DNA from: Bradyrhizobium betae | GTDB taxonomy: Bacteria; Pseudomonadota; Alphaproteobacteria; Rhizobiales; Xanthobacteraceae | DNA length: 64,000 nucleotides | Direction of reading: 5' to 3' | Assembly: GCF_008932115.1 (NCBI RefSeq) | Contig: NZ_CP044543.1 | Span: 4,284,501 to 4,348,500 of the forward strand | Shown here: piece after piece, positions 1 to 10,031 of the stretch | How positions within the stretch are numbered: the first letter of the stretch is position 1 | Layout: every line of letters begins with the position of its first letter | The notes under the pieces: model-generated | Seen by the model: only the letters and a program-made list of their open reading frames with translations | The model's database searches: none | Told to the model about the DNA's origin: nothing | Position numbers and translations under genes: made by a program

Positions 1-233
1 TTGATGGTCACCACTGCGCCGCCGACCTTTCTGCCATCGCACATTATGCGCAGCGTCACCGCCCCCTTGGCGTTGATCGATCTGTCCAGGTCGTCGTCTG
101 AAGGAATGGGCCCGTCCGGCAGATCGTCGAATTCCTCCGTGACTGCTATGGAAAACGCGTCCTGCAATTCCTTTTTGAAATCGCCGATATCGGTTGCGTC
201 GACTTTCATCAAGCTGATTTGAGTGTCGGACAT
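1..233 (-). CDS. GNAT-like N-acetyltransferase, N-terminal part (cut by window edge)
   Basis: A minus-strand reading frame starts with ATG at 233-231 (MSDTQISLMKVDATD...) and stays open through position 1, so only the first 77 residues are present. The pattern of an acidic N-terminal helix, a PIPSDDDL stretch near residues 46-53 and a following VGGAVVTI beta strand resembles the start of GNAT acetyltransferases, which move an acyl group from acyl-CoA to an amine. The acetyl-CoA binding loop lies outside the window, so the family call is an inference. The plus-strand frame over the same bases looks like a shadow. Confidence 0.5.
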   Translation of the reverse strand, partial: MSDTQISLMKVDATDIGDFKKELQDAFSIAVTEEFDDLPDGPIPSDDDLDRSINAKGAVTLRIMCDGRKVGGAVVTI

Positions 234-407
234 ATCGTTCTCGTAGACGTTTGCTGCGCACTTCGGGCGAATGTTCGTGGCAGAAAACCGGGCAGCCGCT
301 ATGTGATCACAAACAGCCTCGCCGCGCGACATCGGAACAGCTGCTCCGAGCGGCCATGCCCCGGGCGATGAGTCCTGGACAATGAGTCCTGGGCGTCGCG
401 CTTCGCC

Positions 408-1199
408 CTACGCCGGCTTCCGCAAAATCTTCACCAGCTCCCCGTGCACGAACTCATTCCCGCACACGACATTCCCGGTCACCAGCGCATCTCCCGGCGT
501 CGCAATATCGCTCACCGTTCCACCCGCTTCGCGCACCATGATCATCCCGGCTGCAATGTCCCACGACTGCAAATTCCGTTCCCAATAGCCGTCGAGGCGG
601 CCGGCGGCGACGAAGGCGAGGTCGAGGGAGGCGGCGCCGAAGCGGCGCAGGCCGGCGACGCGGTCCTGGATCGCGGTCATCTCGCGGCGGAATTCCTCGT
701 GGTCGCCGCGGCCGATATGGGGCAGGCCGCAGGCCACCACGCATTCGTTGAGCTGGCGGCGGCCGGCCACGCGCAGGCGCTGGTCGTTGAGGAAGGCGCC
801 CTTGCCGCGCTCGGCGATATAAAGCTCGTCATTGGCGGGGTTGTAGATCACGCCCGCAATGATGGTGCCCTCGCGCACGAGGCCGATCGAGATCGCGAAT
901 TGCGGGATGCCGTGCAGGAAGTTGGTGGTGCCGTCGAGCGGGTCGACGATCCAGGTGTGGCTCTTGTCGCTGCCCTCGCGGGTGCCGCCTTCCTCGCCGA
1001 TGAAGCCGTAGCCGGGCCGGGCCTTGGCGAGGTCCTGGTACAGGATCTCCTCGGCGCGCTTGTCGGCGAGCGAGACGAAATTGGCCGGCCCCTTCAGCGA
1101 GACCTGGAGATGCTCGATCTCGCCGAGATCGCGCTTGAGGCTGCGGCCGGCGCGCCGCGCGGCCTTGACCATGACGTTGATAGTGGCGGAATACAGCAT
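408..1199 (-). CDS. Inositol monophosphatase family protein (SuhB-like)
   Basis: This 263-residue protein has the full signature of the Mg2+-dependent, Li+-sensitive phosphatases: EEG at residues 69-71, DPLDGTTNF at 86-94 and WDIAAG at 213-218, which together supply the metal and phosphate ligands. The family hydrolyses inositol-1-phosphate; bacterial members also accept related sugar phosphates or assist transcription antitermination (SuhB), so the substrate here is open. Length is normal for the family. It is the last gene of the minus-strand run, about 100 bases after the Sel1-repeat gene, and could have its own promoter. The first ATG gives the expected N-terminus. Confidence 0.88.
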   Translation of the reverse strand: MLYSATINVMVKAARRAGRSLKRDLGEIEHLQVSLKGPANFVSLADKRAEEILYQDLAKARPGYGFIGEEGGTREGSDKSHTWIVDPLDGTTNFLHGIPQFAISIGLVREGTIIAGVIYNPANDELYIAERGKGAFLNDQRLRVAGRRQLNECVVACGLPHIGRGDHEEFRREMTAIQDRVAGLRRFGAASLDLAFVAAGRLDGYWERNLQSWDIAAGMIMVREAGGTVSDIATPGDALVTGNVVCGNEFVHGELVKILRKPA

Positions 1200-1296
1200 G
1201 TGCTCTGGTCTTGATCGGGGGAAATGGCGCGAAATCGCGCGTCTTTGGGGGATGGGGTGCCCTGCGGGGCGCCTGACGTCAAGTCATTGGGTCAAG

Positions 1297-2361
1297 TCAT
1301 TTGGTCCCGAGCCATTTCCGGGCGGCGGCCTCGGCCTTGGCCCGGTCCTCGGCCGGCAGGTCGGAAAACTGCTTGTCGAGGTCCGGATCACCCTTGCCGG
1401 CGGTCTTGGCCACCAAGTGCCATTTGAACCCCTCGATCTTGTCCGCGGTCGCACCCATGCCGTTGATCAGCACCCAGGCCAGCCGGTTCTGCGCGATCGC
1501 GCTGCCCTGGCGGGATGCCTTGCGGAGCAGCGCCACGGCCGCGGGCTGGTTCTTCGGCGTGCCGGTGCCGTTGAACATGGCGATGGCGTATTCGACCTCG
1601 GCATCGACATTGTCGGCCAGTGACGCCGCCTGCAGCAGCCGCACCGCCCGTTCCGCGTCTTTCGGGACCCCCGTGCCCTCCTTGTAGAAGGTCGCCAGCG
1701 CGTATTGCGCCTCGGGCAGGCCGGCATCGGCCGCCTGGCGCAACAGCTCGGCGGAGCGCTTGACGTCCTGCGGCAGGGTCTGGCCGTCGAGATAGAGCAG
1801 CGCCAGATTATAGGCCGCCTTGGGCTCGCCGAGCTTGGCGGAGGAGGCCATCAGCTTGACCGCCTCGCCCTTGTCGACCGGGCCGCCGCGGCCGGACATG
1901 CGCAGCATGGCTTGCGCGAACATGGCCTCGCGGTCGCCGGCGTCGGAGGCGCGCTTGTACCATTCGAGCGCCTTGGCGTAGTCGCGGCGGATGCCCATGG
2001 CATTGGAATAGAGCTCGCCCAGCATGGTCATCGCCTTGGGATCGCCGGCCTTGGCGCGCTCGGTGGCGAGCTCGAACGCCGTCTTGTACTGGCCGCGCTG
2101 ATAGGCGCCGTACACGAGGTCGACGCCGGGCGTGTCGGTTGCAGGCGCGGGGATCACGGTCGCGGGCAGCGCCGGCTTGGGGGAGGCGGACGGCTTCGGC
2201 GCCGGCGCTGCCTCCTTCTTCTTGGCGGCGGCGGGCGGCTTGGGCTTCAGTTTTTCGGCGGGCGCGCTCGGCGTGGTCACCGGCGGCGCGATCTGGAGCT
2301 GCGCGGCCGCGGGCGCCGTCAGCAGCAGCGTGGCCAGGAGGGTGATGCGCGGGAGCTTCAT
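1297..2361 (-). CDS. Secreted Sel1-repeat (TPR-like) protein
   Basis: This 354-residue protein starts with a signal peptide (basic MKLPR, hydrophobic core, cleavage near AAAQ at about residue 21). A Pro/Lys/Ala-rich linker follows to about residue 75, then a run of Sel1-type repeats of about 36 residues to about residue 310, with motifs such as AKALEWYKRASDAG and DAERAVRLLQAASLA. Sel1 repeats form alpha-solenoids that bind other proteins, so a periplasmic scaffold or adaptor role is likely; no enzyme motif is visible. It lies 8 bases after the ThiE-like gene and is probably co-transcribed with it. Confidence 0.8.
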   Translation of the reverse strand: MKLPRITLLATLLLTAPAAAQLQIAPPVTTPSAPAEKLKPKPPAAAKKKEAAPAPKPSASPKPALPATVIPAPATDTPGVDLVYGAYQRGQYKTAFELATERAKAGDPKAMTMLGELYSNAMGIRRDYAKALEWYKRASDAGDREAMFAQAMLRMSGRGGPVDKGEAVKLMASSAKLGEPKAAYNLALLYLDGQTLPQDVKRSAELLRQAADAGLPEAQYALATFYKEGTGVPKDAERAVRLLQAASLADNVDAEVEYAIAMFNGTGTPKNQPAAVALLRKASRQGSAIAQNRLAWVLINGMGATADKIEGFKWHLVAKTAGKGDPDLDKQFSDLPAEDRAKAEAAARKWLGTK

Positions 2362-2369
2362 GTCGGGCG

Positions 2370-3059
2370 CTAGCCGTGCTCGCCGCTCACAGGATTTTGG
2401 TCGGCAAGCGCAGTCGCGTAGGCCTTCTTGATCGCAGCGTCGGCCTCGACCAGCGCAGCCTTGGGCCCGCGCGGATCAGCCCAGATGAATTCGCCGACCA
2501 GCACGAAATCAGCGCCGCTGGCCGCGAAGTCGTGGGCCTCCTCGAGCGAGGTGGCAAAGCCGACGCAGGGCGGCTCGAACAGCTCGGCCCACCAGTCCAG
2601 CCGCTCGGCGATCGCCTGCGACGACGGGCGCTGGCCTTTGCCGTCGGGTTCGCCGAACAGCACGTAATCCGCGCCGATCTCGCCCGCATCCATGGAATGG
2701 TGCCGCGTCGTCAGCCCGCCGACGCCGGCGATGCGATCGGGCTTGAGCGATGGCAGCGCCTCTTTCAGCGCGGCGATGCCGGGCAGGTGGGCGCCGTCGG
2801 CGCCGCCGCGTGCGACCAACTCGGGATGGCCCTCGACGAGCAGGGCCGCACCCGCTTTCTGCACGACCGGCGCCAGCGCCTTGATGCGCGAGATCATGGT
2901 GCGCTGGTCGGTCTCCTTCAGCCGCAGCAGCACGGCCGCGACATCGGTGGACGCGAGCAGGCCCGGCAACTCGGCCAGAAGCGTCGCGGGATCATCGACG
3001 ACAGGCGTCGCGAGATAGAGGCGCGGCGCGGGGCGCGGCGGAGGCGATTTGTTCGACAA
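2370..3059 (-). CDS. Thiamine-phosphate synthase-like protein (ThiE family)
   Basis: This 229-residue TIM-barrel protein resembles ThiE/TenI. Visible motifs are RLYLATPVVDD at the first strand, LLVEGHPELVARGGADGAHLPG around residues 73-94 (the GxHLP substrate loop), and VGGLTTRHHSMDAGEIGADYVLFG. ThiE couples hydroxymethylpyrimidine diphosphate to thiazole phosphate in thiamine synthesis. No other thi gene is nearby and several canonical basic residues look altered, so it may be a paralogue rather than the main enzyme. It sits 3 bases after the class I aldolase gene, which suggests an operon. The pathway assignment is inferred from family alone. Confidence 0.7.
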   Translation of the reverse strand: MSNKSPPPRPAPRLYLATPVVDDPATLLAELPGLLASTDVAAVLLRLKETDQRTMISRIKALAPVVQKAGAALLVEGHPELVARGGADGAHLPGIAALKEALPSLKPDRIAGVGGLTTRHHSMDAGEIGADYVLFGEPDGKGQRPSSQAIAERLDWWAELFEPPCVGFATSLEEAHDFAASGADFVLVGEFIWADPRGPKAALVEADAAIKKAYATALADQNPVSGEHG

Positions 3060-3062
3060 GAT

Positions 3063-4100
3063 CTAGGCTGCTTTCTTTTCCAGGCTGCTTTGCCACTCGC
3101 CCCTGGAGGCGAGGCCGTTCATGCGGGCGCGATGACTGAATGCGCTTTGCCCGGCCGCGACGTTCTCGGCCTTGCCAGACCAGGCTTTCTGCGGCGCGGC
3201 CTGCAGCGCGCGGCCGTAGGAGAAGGTCAGGCCCCAGGGTAACGGACAGGGCAGCGGGCCGAGCTTGTGCATGGCGTTGAGATGCGCGGTTGCCTCTTCG
3301 TCCGACTGGCCGCCGGAGAGGAAGGCGATGCCCGGCACCGCCGCGGGCACGCAGGCCTTCAGCAGCCGGATCGTCTTTTCCGCGACTTCCTCGACGGAGG
3401 CCTGCTTCGCGCACCTCTTGCCTGAGATCGCCATGTTCGGTTTCAGCACCATGCCTTCGAGCGCGACGCGCTGCACGCGCAGCTCCTGGAAGGTCTTGTT
3501 GAGCACGCGCTGGGTTACTTCATAGCAGCGGTCGATGTCGTGATCGCCATCCATCAGCACCTCGGGCTCGACGATCGGCACGATCTGCGCGGCCTGGCAC
3601 AGCGCGGCGTAGCGCGCCAGCGCGTGGGCGTTGACGCTGATCGCGGTCATCGAGGGAATCCCGCCGCCGATGTCGATCACCGCGCGCCATTTGGCGAAAC
3701 GCGCACCGCGCTCGTAATATTTCTTCAGCCGCTCGGCGAGCTTGTCCAGCCCGACGGTGACCAGTTCACCCGGGCACATCGGCAGGGCTTGCGTGCCCTC
3801 ATCCACCTTGATGCCGGGGATGGCGCCGCTCTGTTCGATCAACTTCACCAGCGGCGTGCCGTCCGCGGCGTCCTGCCAGATCGTCTCGTCATAGAGGATC
3901 ACGCCGGAAATATACTGGCTCATGGCCTCCTTCGAGCGGAACAGCATCTCGCGATAGTCGCGGCGATTGCTTTCCGTCGATTCGACGCCGATCGCGTCGA
4001 AACGCTTCTTGATGGTGCCGGAGGATTCGTCGGCGGCAAGGATGCCCTTGCCCGGCGTGACCATGGCGGTCGCAACCTTGTTGAGCTCAGTCAGATTCAT
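3063..4100 (-). CDS. fbaB: Fructose-bisphosphate aldolase, class I
   Basis: This 345-residue Schiff-base aldolase splits fructose-1,6-bisphosphate into glyceraldehyde-3-phosphate and dihydroxyacetone phosphate. The sequence is of the eukaryotic-like class I type: GKGILAADESSGTIKKRF near residues 18-34, KWRAVIDI near 137-144, EPEVLMDGDHD near 178-187 and the lysine motif VLKPNM with Lys220 as probable Schiff-base residue. The frame extends 82 codons upstream, but MNLTEL at 4100 is the family start and follows a GAGGACCTCTCG stretch; the upstream part runs into an intergenic palindromic repeat. It lies beside a class II aldolase, so the strain carries both mechanistic types. Confidence 0.92.
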   Translation of the reverse strand: MNLTELNKVATAMVTPGKGILAADESSGTIKKRFDAIGVESTESNRRDYREMLFRSKEAMSQYISGVILYDETIWQDAADGTPLVKLIEQSGAIPGIKVDEGTQALPMCPGELVTVGLDKLAERLKKYYERGARFAKWRAVIDIGGGIPSMTAISVNAHALARYAALCQAAQIVPIVEPEVLMDGDHDIDRCYEVTQRVLNKTFQELRVQRVALEGMVLKPNMAISGKRCAKQASVEEVAEKTIRLLKACVPAAVPGIAFLSGGQSDEEATAHLNAMHKLGPLPCPLPWGLTFSYGRALQAAPQKAWSGKAENVAAGQSAFSHRARMNGLASRGEWQSSLEKKAA

Positions 4101-4213
4101 CGAGAGGTCCTCCCAAAACGATTCTGCCCTTGCCTGTGAAAATAGACGGTTCTCGGGCAATTGCCGAGTTAACGTTCGTCGCAGGGTAAAGGGGCGGGAG
4201 GTCGGGGTTGTTC

Positions 4214-4361
4214 GCCTCTCCCCGCTTGCGGGGAGAGGCCGGAATGCGCGCTGAAAGCGCGTATTCCGGGTGAGGGGGACTCTCCGCGGGTCCAATTGCC
4301 AGCGTCGCCGTGGAGACTCCCCCTCACCCCAACCCTCTCCCCGCAAGCGGGGCGAGGGGGA
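4214..4361. repeat. Intergenic palindromic repeat (REP-like), family A
   Basis: A strong hairpin (GCCTCTCCCC, TTGC-type loop, GGGGAGAGGC at 4214-4239) is followed by GGTGAGGGGGA and closed by a second copy of CCCTCTCCCCGC facing the other way at 4332-4361. The layout, two outward hairpins around a short core, matches the elements at 18005-18158 and 28957-29111. It fills the gap between the two aldolase genes and contains no supported gene. Confidence 0.8.
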
Positions 4362-4400
4362 GGATAGGGCGCAGCCAGCCTTACGCCACCGCGCGATCGC

Positions 4401-5468
4401 TTACGCGACGCGGGGATCCAGCTCGCCCTTGGCGTAGCGCTTGGCCATTTCGGCTGTCGTCAGCACCTTCTTGATCTTCGAGGCCTGGCCGGCGGTATTG
4501 AACTCCTGCAGCCGCTGCTTGCACAGCTTGGTCATGGCTTCCATCGCGGGCTTCAGGTACTTGCGCGGGTCGAACTCTTCCGGGTGCTCCTTGAACACCT
4601 TGCGGATCTGGCCGGTCATGGCCATGCGGTTGTCGGTGTCGATGTTGATCTTGCGCACGCCGTGCTTGATGCCTCGCTGGATCTCGGACACCGGGACGCC
4701 CCAGGTCGGCTTTATCTTGCCGCCGAACTCGTTGATGATGTCCTGCAGGTCCTGCGGTACCGACGAGGAGCCGTGCATGACCAGATGCGTGTTCGGCAGC
4801 TTGCGGTGGATTTCCTCGATCACCTTCATGGCGAGGATGTCGCCGTCGGGCTTGCGGGTAAACTTGTAGGCGCCATGCGAGGTGCCCATGGCGATCGCGA
4901 GCGCGTCGACCTTGGTCTCCTGAACGAACTTCACGGCCTCGTCCGGATTGGTCAGGAGCTGGTCGTGGCTGAGCTTGCCTTCGGCGCCATGGCCGTCTTC
5001 CTTGTCGCCCATGCCGGTTTCCAGCGAGCCGAGCACCCCGAGCTCACCTTCGACCGAGATGCCGCCGAGATGGGCCATGTCGGTCACGGTCTTGGTGACG
5101 CCGACATTGTAGGTCCAGTCGGCCGGGCTCTTGCCGTCGGCCTTGAGCGAGCCGTCCATCATCACCGAGGTGAAGCCGGCCTGGATCGCGGTCATGCAGG
5201 TCGCGGCCTCGTTGCCGTGGTCGAGATGCACGCAGACCGGGATATGCGGATAGATCTCGGTGACCGCGTCCATCATGTGCTTGAGCATGATGTCGTTGGC
5301 GTAGGAGCGCGCGCCGCGCGAGGCCTGGATGATGACGGGCGCGTCGACGCTGTTGGCCGCGTCCATGATCGCCAGCGCCTGTTCCATGTTGTTGATGTTG
5401 AAGGCCGGTACGCCGTAATCGTTCTCAGCCGCATGGTCGAGCAATTGACGCAACGTGATCCGAGCCAT
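4401..5468 (-). CDS. fba: Fructose-bisphosphate aldolase, class II
   Basis: This 355-residue Zn2+-dependent aldolase acts in glycolysis/gluconeogenesis and can also make sedoheptulose bisphosphate in the Calvin cycle. Family features are visible: [10 protein letters not shown] at 21-30, the zinc motif HLDHGN at 81-86, a [10 protein letters not shown] stretch, [13 protein letters not shown], and HGSSSVP further on. MARITL at 5468 matches the usual N-terminus; the frame runs 35 codons further upstream without family similarity. It lies 53 bases downstream of pgk, so the two are probably transcribed together. The length and N-terminus suggest the CbbA-like subtype rather than the E. coli FbaA subtype, but that is an inference. 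Confidence 0.93.
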   Translation of the reverse strand: MARITLRQLLDHAAENDYGVPAFNINNMEQALAIMDAANSVDAPVIIQASRGARSYANDIMLKHMMDAVTEIYPHIPVCVHLDHGNEAATCMTAIQAGFTSVMMDGSLKADGKSPADWTYNVGVTKTVTDMAHLGGISVEGELGVLGSLETGMGDKEDGHGAEGKLSHDQLLTNPDEAVKFVQETKVDALAIAMGTSHGAYKFTRKPDGDILAMKVIEEIHRKLPNTHLVMHGSSSVPQDLQDIINEFGGKIKPTWGVPVSEIQRGIKHGVRKINIDTDNRMAMTGQIRKVFKEHPEEFDPRKYLKPAMEAMTKLCKQRLQEFNTAGQASKIKKVLTTAEMAKRYAKGELDPRVA

Positions 5469-5521
5469 GTGTCTTTCTCTCCGTTTGGGCCTCTGGCGGC
5501 CGCTAGTTTCTTGCAGACTGA

Positions 5522-6718
5522 TTACTTGATGCGCAGCACTTCGACGCCGGGCAGGGGCTTGCCTTCCATCCATTCAAGAAATGCGCCACCGGCCGTCGAG
5601 ACATAGGTGAACTGACCGGCCACATGGGCCTGGTTGAGGGCCGCGACGGTGTCGCCGCCGCCTGCGATCGAGATCAGCTTGTTGGCCTTGGTGCGCTCGG
5701 CGGCATGCTTGGCCGCCGCCATCGTGCCGCGGTCGAACGGCTGCATCTCGAAGGCGCCGAGCGGTCCGTTCCAGACCAGCGTGGCCGCATCGTCGATGGC
5801 GGCATGGACCCGCGCGATCGACTGCGGGCCGACGTCGAGGATCATGCCGTCGGCCGGGATCGAATCGAGGCCGTAGGCGTGCGACGGCGCGTTGGCGGCG
5901 AAGTGGTAGGCGACGGTGGCATCGACCGGCAGGATGATCGCGCAATTGGCGGCTTCGGCCTTTTCCATGATGCGCAGCGCGGTGGGCGCCAGATCCTTCT
6001 CGGCCAGCGATTTGCCGATGCCGACGCCCTGGGCGTGCAGGAAGGTGTTGGCCATGCCGCCGCCGATCACGAGCGCGTCGACCTTGGTGACGAGGTTCTC
6101 CAAAAGGTCGATCTTGGTCGAGACCTTGGCGCCGCCGATGATGGCGATGACCGGTTTGGTCGGCGAGCCCAGCGCCTTCTCCAGCGCGACGAGCTCGGCC
6201 TGCATGGTGCGACCGGCATAGGCCGGCAGCTTGTGGCCGAGGCCTTCGGTCGAGGCGTGGGCGCGGTGCGCCGCCGAGAAGGCGTCGTTGACCCAGATGT
6301 CGCCGAGTTTTGCCAGCTCCGCGACGAAGGCGGGATCGTTCTTCTCTTCCTCTTTGTGGAAGCGGGTGTTTTCCAGGCAGAGGATGTCGCCGTCCTTCAG
6401 CGCCGCCACGGCCTTGGCCGCGGGCTCGCCGATGCAGTCATCGGCGAAGCCGACCGGCTTCTTCACGACCTTCGCCAGCGCCTCGGCGACGGGCTTGAGC
6501 GACTCCTTGGCATCGCGTCCCTTCGGCCGGCCGAAATGCGCGAGCAGGATGACCTTGCCGCCCTTGTCCGAGATTTCGGTGATGGTCGGCGCGACGCGCT
6601 CGAGCCGGGTCGCGTCGCTGACGCGTCCGTTCTCCATGGGCACGTTGAGATCGACGCGCAGCAGCACGCGCTTGCCCTTCACGTCGACGTCGTCGAGGGT
6701 GTGGAATTTGTTGGTCAT
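5522..6718 (-). CDS. pgk: Phosphoglycerate kinase
   Basis: This 398-residue enzyme transfers phosphate between 1,3-bisphosphoglycerate and ADP. It carries the family signature RVDLNVP at residues 21-27, the HFGRPKG loop, the [11 protein letters not shown] segment, the [14 protein letters not shown] hinge and the C-terminal nucleotide loop [12 protein letters not shown]. The ATG at 6718 gives the standard N-terminus ([13 protein letters not shown]), while 21 upstream codons in the same frame come from the preceding palindromic repeat. Position between gap and the class II aldolase gene is the conserved order for this lineage. Confidence 0.96.
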   Translation of the reverse strand: MTNKFHTLDDVDVKGKRVLLRVDLNVPMENGRVSDATRLERVAPTITEISDKGGKVILLAHFGRPKGRDAKESLKPVAEALAKVVKKPVGFADDCIGEPAAKAVAALKDGDILCLENTRFHKEEEKNDPAFVAELAKLGDIWVNDAFSAAHRAHASTEGLGHKLPAYAGRTMQAELVALEKALGSPTKPVIAIIGGAKVSTKIDLLENLVTKVDALVIGGGMANTFLHAQGVGIGKSLAEKDLAPTALRIMEKAEAANCAIILPVDATVAYHFAANAPSHAYGLDSIPADGMILDVGPQSIARVHAAIDDAATLVWNGPLGAFEMQPFDRGTMAAAKHAAERTKANKLISIAGGGDTVAALNQAHVAGQFTYVSTAGGAFLEWMEGKPLPGVEVLRIK

Positions 6719-6730
6719 TGGATGGCCCTT

Positions 6731-6855
6731 GTCCCGGGCGCACTGCGGCGCGCAGTGCCGCTGTGCAGAACCGAGACCCATGTTGCAGCGAGTCCCGCGG
6801 TTAAGTGGGTCCCGGCTCTGCGACGCAGCGTTTTACGCTGCACCGCGTCCGGGAC
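6731..6855. repeat. Intergenic palindromic repeat (REP-like), GTCCCGG type
   Basis: The element opens with GTCCCGGGCGCACTGCGGCG and closes with CACCGCGTCCGGGAC. Inside are the paired arms GAGACCCA and TGGGTCCC, and a small hairpin GACGCAGCGTTTTACGCTGC. The ends and middle are mutually complementary, so the whole region can fold. It fills the pgk-gap spacer and may act at RNA level between the two genes. Confidence 0.7.
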
Positions 6856-6867
6856 ACGAGAGCGAGC

Positions 6868-7875
6868 TCAGATCACCTTCGAGATCGCAACGGCGGTGTC
6901 GGCCATGCGGTTCGAGAAGCCCCACTCGTTGTCGTACCAGGACATCACGCGCACCAGCGTGCCGTTCTGCACCTTGGTCTGGTCCTCGTGGAAGGTCGAG
7001 GAGTGCGGGTCGTGGTTGAAGTCGATCGAGACGTTCGGCGCACTGGTGTAGCCGAGGATGCCCTTGAGCTGCTGCTCGGAGGCGCGCTTCATCGCGGCGT
7101 TGATTTCCTTGGCATCGGTGGCGCGCTTGGCGATGATCTTGAGATCGATCACCGAGACGTTCGGGGTCGGCACGCGGATCGCGACGCCGTCGAGCTTGCC
7201 CTTCAGCTCGGGCAGCACGAGGCCGATCGCTTTGGCCGCACCGGTCGAGGTCGGGATCATCGACATCGCCGCCGCACGGCCGCGATAGAGATCCTTGTGC
7301 ATGGTGTCGAGCGTCGGCTGGTCGCCGGTATAGGCGTGGATCGTGGTCATGAAGCCGGTCTCGATGCCGACGAGGTCGTTCAGCACCTTGGCGACCGGCG
7401 CCAGGCAGTTGGTGGTGCAGGAGCCGTTTGAGATGACCAGGTGATCCCTGGTCAGCGTCTCGTGGTTGACGCCGTAGACGATGGTGGCGTCGGCGCCGTC
7501 GGCGGGCGCGGAGACCAGCACGCGCTTGGCGCCGGCCGTCAGATGCGCGGAGGCCTTGTCCTTCGAGGTGAAGATGCCGGTGCACTCCATCGCGATGTCG
7601 ACGCCGAGATCCTTCCAGGGCAGCTTCGAGGGATCGCGCTCGGCGGTCACCTTGATCTTGCTACCGCCGAGGCTGATGGTGTCGCCATCGACGGTCACGG
7701 TGCCGGGGAAACGGCCATGGACGCTGTCGAAGCGGAGCAGATGGGCGTTGGTCTCGACCGGGCCGAGGTCGTTGATACCGACGACCTCGATGTCCTTGCG
7801 GCCGGACTCGGCGATAGCCCGCAGGATGTTACGGCCGATGCGGCCAAAACCGTTGATTCCGACGCGGACTGCCAT
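6868..7875 (-). CDS. gap: Glyceraldehyde-3-phosphate dehydrogenase, type I
   Basis: This 335-residue NAD-dependent enzyme oxidises and phosphorylates glyceraldehyde-3-phosphate. It has the Rossmann motif [10 protein letters not shown] at residues 6-15, the catalytic SNGSCTTNC with Cys153, and the base His180 in [10 protein letters not shown], followed by [17 protein letters not shown]. Residues INDLG near 34-38, with Asp36, favour NAD specificity. The ATG at 7875 is preceded by AAGGAGACG, a good ribosome-binding site. It is the first glycolytic gene after tkt, 170 bases downstream, with a stable hairpin in the spacer. Confidence 0.96.
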   Translation of the reverse strand: MAVRVGINGFGRIGRNILRAIAESGRKDIEVVGINDLGPVETNAHLLRFDSVHGRFPGTVTVDGDTISLGGSKIKVTAERDPSKLPWKDLGVDIAMECTGIFTSKDKASAHLTAGAKRVLVSAPADGADATIVYGVNHETLTRDHLVISNGSCTTNCLAPVAKVLNDLVGIETGFMTTIHAYTGDQPTLDTMHKDLYRGRAAAMSMIPTSTGAAKAIGLVLPELKGKLDGVAIRVPTPNVSVIDLKIIAKRATDAKEINAAMKRASEQQLKGILGYTSAPNVSIDFNHDPHSSTFHEDQTKVQNGTLVRVMSWYDNEWGFSNRMADTAVAISKVI

Positions 7876-7973
7876 GTTTCGTCTCCTTATGACCGTTCAA
7901 TGACGGGTTCAATAACGCCTAGTCTTCCCGCACAACGCGCCATACGCGCCTGCGAAGGTTTTTTAGGGGCGGA

Positions 7974-7992
7974 CGCCCGGTTCGGCCGGGCG
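7974..7992 (-). promoter_or_regulatory. Stable hairpin in the tkt-gap spacer
   Basis: A perfect 7-bp stem (CGCCCGG/CCGGGCG) with a 5-base loop lies about 100 bases upstream of the gap start and 54 bases past the tkt stop. On the minus strand it is followed by an A-rich stretch, not a T tract, so it does not look like an intrinsic terminator. It could be a structured leader or an mRNA-processing site between the two genes; no function can be shown from sequence alone. Confidence 0.35.
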
Positions 7993-8045
7993 GTGCTTGA
8001 TCATATGAGAGATTACGTAGTCCTTTTTTTTGGCAAGCTCAACTC

Positions 8046-10031
8046 TCAGGAAACGCGTTTCAGCACAGCGTTAACTGCAGCCTCGGCGGTAATCCCGAAG
8101 TGCTTGTAGAGGTCCTTCGCCGGCGCGCTGGCGCCGAAGGAATGCATGCCGATAAATTCGCCATCCTGGCCGATCACGGCGTCCCAGCCCCAGCGCACGG
8201 CCGCCTCGATCGCGACCTTCACCGGCGCGTTGCCGATGATGGCCGCGCGCTTGGCCTCTGGTTGCGCTAACAACAGCTCGAGCGAGGGCACCGAGACCAC
8301 CCGCGACGGGATGCCGCGCTCGGCGAGCTGCTTCTGGGCGGCGACCGCGATCTCGACTTCGGAGCCGGAGGCGAACAGCGTCGCCTTGGCTTCGCCTTGG
8401 GCTGCCACCAGCTCGTAGGCGCCGGCCGCGCAGGCAACGTCGTTCGGCGCATTGGTGCGCAACTGCGGCAGGTTCTGCCGCGTCAGCGCCAGCACGGTCG
8501 GACCGTCGATACGGTTGAGCGCGAGCTCCCAGCACTCGGCGACCTCGATGGAATCGCAGGGGCGGAACACGCGCATGTTCGGGATGGCGCGAAGCGCCGC
8601 GAGATGCTCGACCGGCTGGTGGGTCGGGCCGTCCTCGCCAAGACCGATGGAATCGTGCGTCATCACGTAGACGACGCCGGCGCCCATCAGCGCGGCAAGG
8701 CGCATCGCGGGACGCGCATAGTCGGTGAACACCAGGAAGGTCGCGCCGTTCGGCGCAAAGCCGCCGTGCAGGAAGATGCCGTTCATGGCCGCGGCCATGC
8801 CGTGCTCGCGGATGCCGTAATGGATGAAGCGGCCCTTCGGCGTCTTGGCGGAGAAGGCGGTCGCCGACTTCGCCTTGTTGTTGTTGGAGCCGGTGAGGTC
8901 GGCCGAGCCGGCGAGGAATTCCATCGGCATCGCGCCGGCGATGACTTCGATCACGGCTTCGGAGGATTTGCGGGTTGCCGCATTCATCGGCTTTTCCAGC
9001 AATTCCTTCTTGTAGGCGCGGACCGCCTTCGCCAGCGAGGCCGGACGCTCATGGCGCAGGCGGCGTTCGAACTCGGCGCGCTTGCGGCTGCCGAGCTCGC
9101 CGAGCCGTGCCTCCCATTCCAGGCGGGCCGCAGCACCACGGCTGCCGGCCGCGCGCCAGGCCTTCAGCACGTCATCCGGCACCGAGAACGGCTCGAGCGA
9201 AATGCCGAGATTTTCCTTGGCGGCCTTGAGCTCGTCGGCGCCGAGCGCCTCGCCATGCGCCTTCGAGGTGCCGGCCTTGTGCGGCGCGCCGAAGCCGATG
9301 GTGGTGCGGCAGGCGATCAGCGTCGGCTTGTTGGATTTCTTGGCGCGGGTGATGGCGGCGGCGATCGCGGCCTGGTCGTGGCCGTCGATCTTTTCGGCGG
9401 CCCAGCCGGCGGATTTGAAGCGCTTCACCTGGTCGACGGAATCGGCGATCGAGGTCGGACCGTCGATCGAGATGCCGTTGTCGTCGTAGAGCACGATCAG
9501 CTTGTTGAGCTTCCAGTGCCCGGCCATCGCGATCGCTTCCTGCGACACGCCTTCCATCAGGTCGCCGTCGGAGGCGAGCACGTAGGTATGGTGGTCGACG
9601 ATCTTCTTGCTGAACTCGGCGGCGAGCATCTTCTCGGCGAGCGCCATGCCGACCGCGGTCGAGATGCCCTGGCCGAGCGGACCGGTGGTGGTCTCGATGC
9701 CCTTGGTGTGGAAGTTCTCGGGATGGCCCGGCGTCAGCGCGCCGAGCTGGCGGAACTGCTTGATCTGGTCCAGCGTCATCGCGGCGTTGCCGGTCAAGTA
9801 GAGCAGCGAATAGAGCAGCATCGAGCCGTGGCCGGCGGACAGCACGAAGCGGTCGCGGTCGGGCCAGTCCGTCGCAGCGGCGTCGAATTTCAGGAATTGC
9901 GTGAACAGCACCGTGGCAATGTCGGCAGCGCCCATCGGCAGGCCGGGATGGCCCGACTTCGCCTTCTCGACGGCGTCCATCGAAAGGCCACGGATCGCGT
10001 TGGCCATGCGGTTGTGATCGACTTGCGTCAT
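8046..10031 (-). CDS. tkt: Transketolase
   Basis: This 661-residue thiamine-diphosphate enzyme moves two-carbon ketol units in the pentose phosphate and Calvin cycles. Seen: [12 protein letters not shown] near residues 26-37, the ThDP-binding run from [14 protein letters not shown] to [27 protein letters not shown] in the pyrimidine domain, and [20 protein letters not shown]. The ATG at 10031 gives the usual start ([16 protein letters not shown]); the same frame continues 40 codons upstream without similarity. It begins the minus-strand carbon-metabolism block. No cbbL/cbbS or phosphoribulokinase gene is in the window, so a Calvin-cycle role stays open. Confidence 0.95.
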   Translation of the reverse strand: MTQVDHNRMANAIRGLSMDAVEKAKSGHPGLPMGAADIATVLFTQFLKFDAAATDWPDRDRFVLSAGHGSMLLYSLLYLTGNAAMTLDQIKQFRQLGALTPGHPENFHTKGIETTTGPLGQGISTAVGMALAEKMLAAEFSKKIVDHHTYVLASDGDLMEGVSQEAIAMAGHWKLNKLIVLYDDNGISIDGPTSIADSVDQVKRFKSAGWAAEKIDGHDQAAIAAAITRAKKSNKPTLIACRTTIGFGAPHKAGTSKAHGEALGADELKAAKENLGISLEPFSVPDDVLKAWRAAGSRGAAARLEWEARLGELGSRKRAEFERRLRHERPASLAKAVRAYKKELLEKPMNAATRKSSEAVIEVIAGAMPMEFLAGSADLTGSNNNKAKSATAFSAKTPKGRFIHYGIREHGMAAAMNGIFLHGGFAPNGATFLVFTDYARPAMRLAALMGAGVVYVMTHDSIGLGEDGPTHQPVEHLAALRAIPNMRVFRPCDSIEVAECWELALNRIDGPTVLALTRQNLPQLRTNAPNDVACAAGAYELVAAQGEAKATLFASGSEVEIAVAAQKQLAERGIPSRVVSVPSLELLLAQPEAKRAAIIGNAPVKVAIEAAVRWGWDAVIGQDGEFIGMHSFGASAPAKDLYKHFGITAEAAVNAVLKRVS

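Noticed and set aside
367..391. Tandem 11-base repeat ATGAGTCCTGG
   Set aside because: Only two copies, three bases apart, with no similarity to known iterons or operators; probably a local duplication.
7974..7992. Intrinsic terminator of tkt
   Set aside because: The hairpin is followed by A residues on the transcribed strand rather than T residues, so it was listed only as a structured element.
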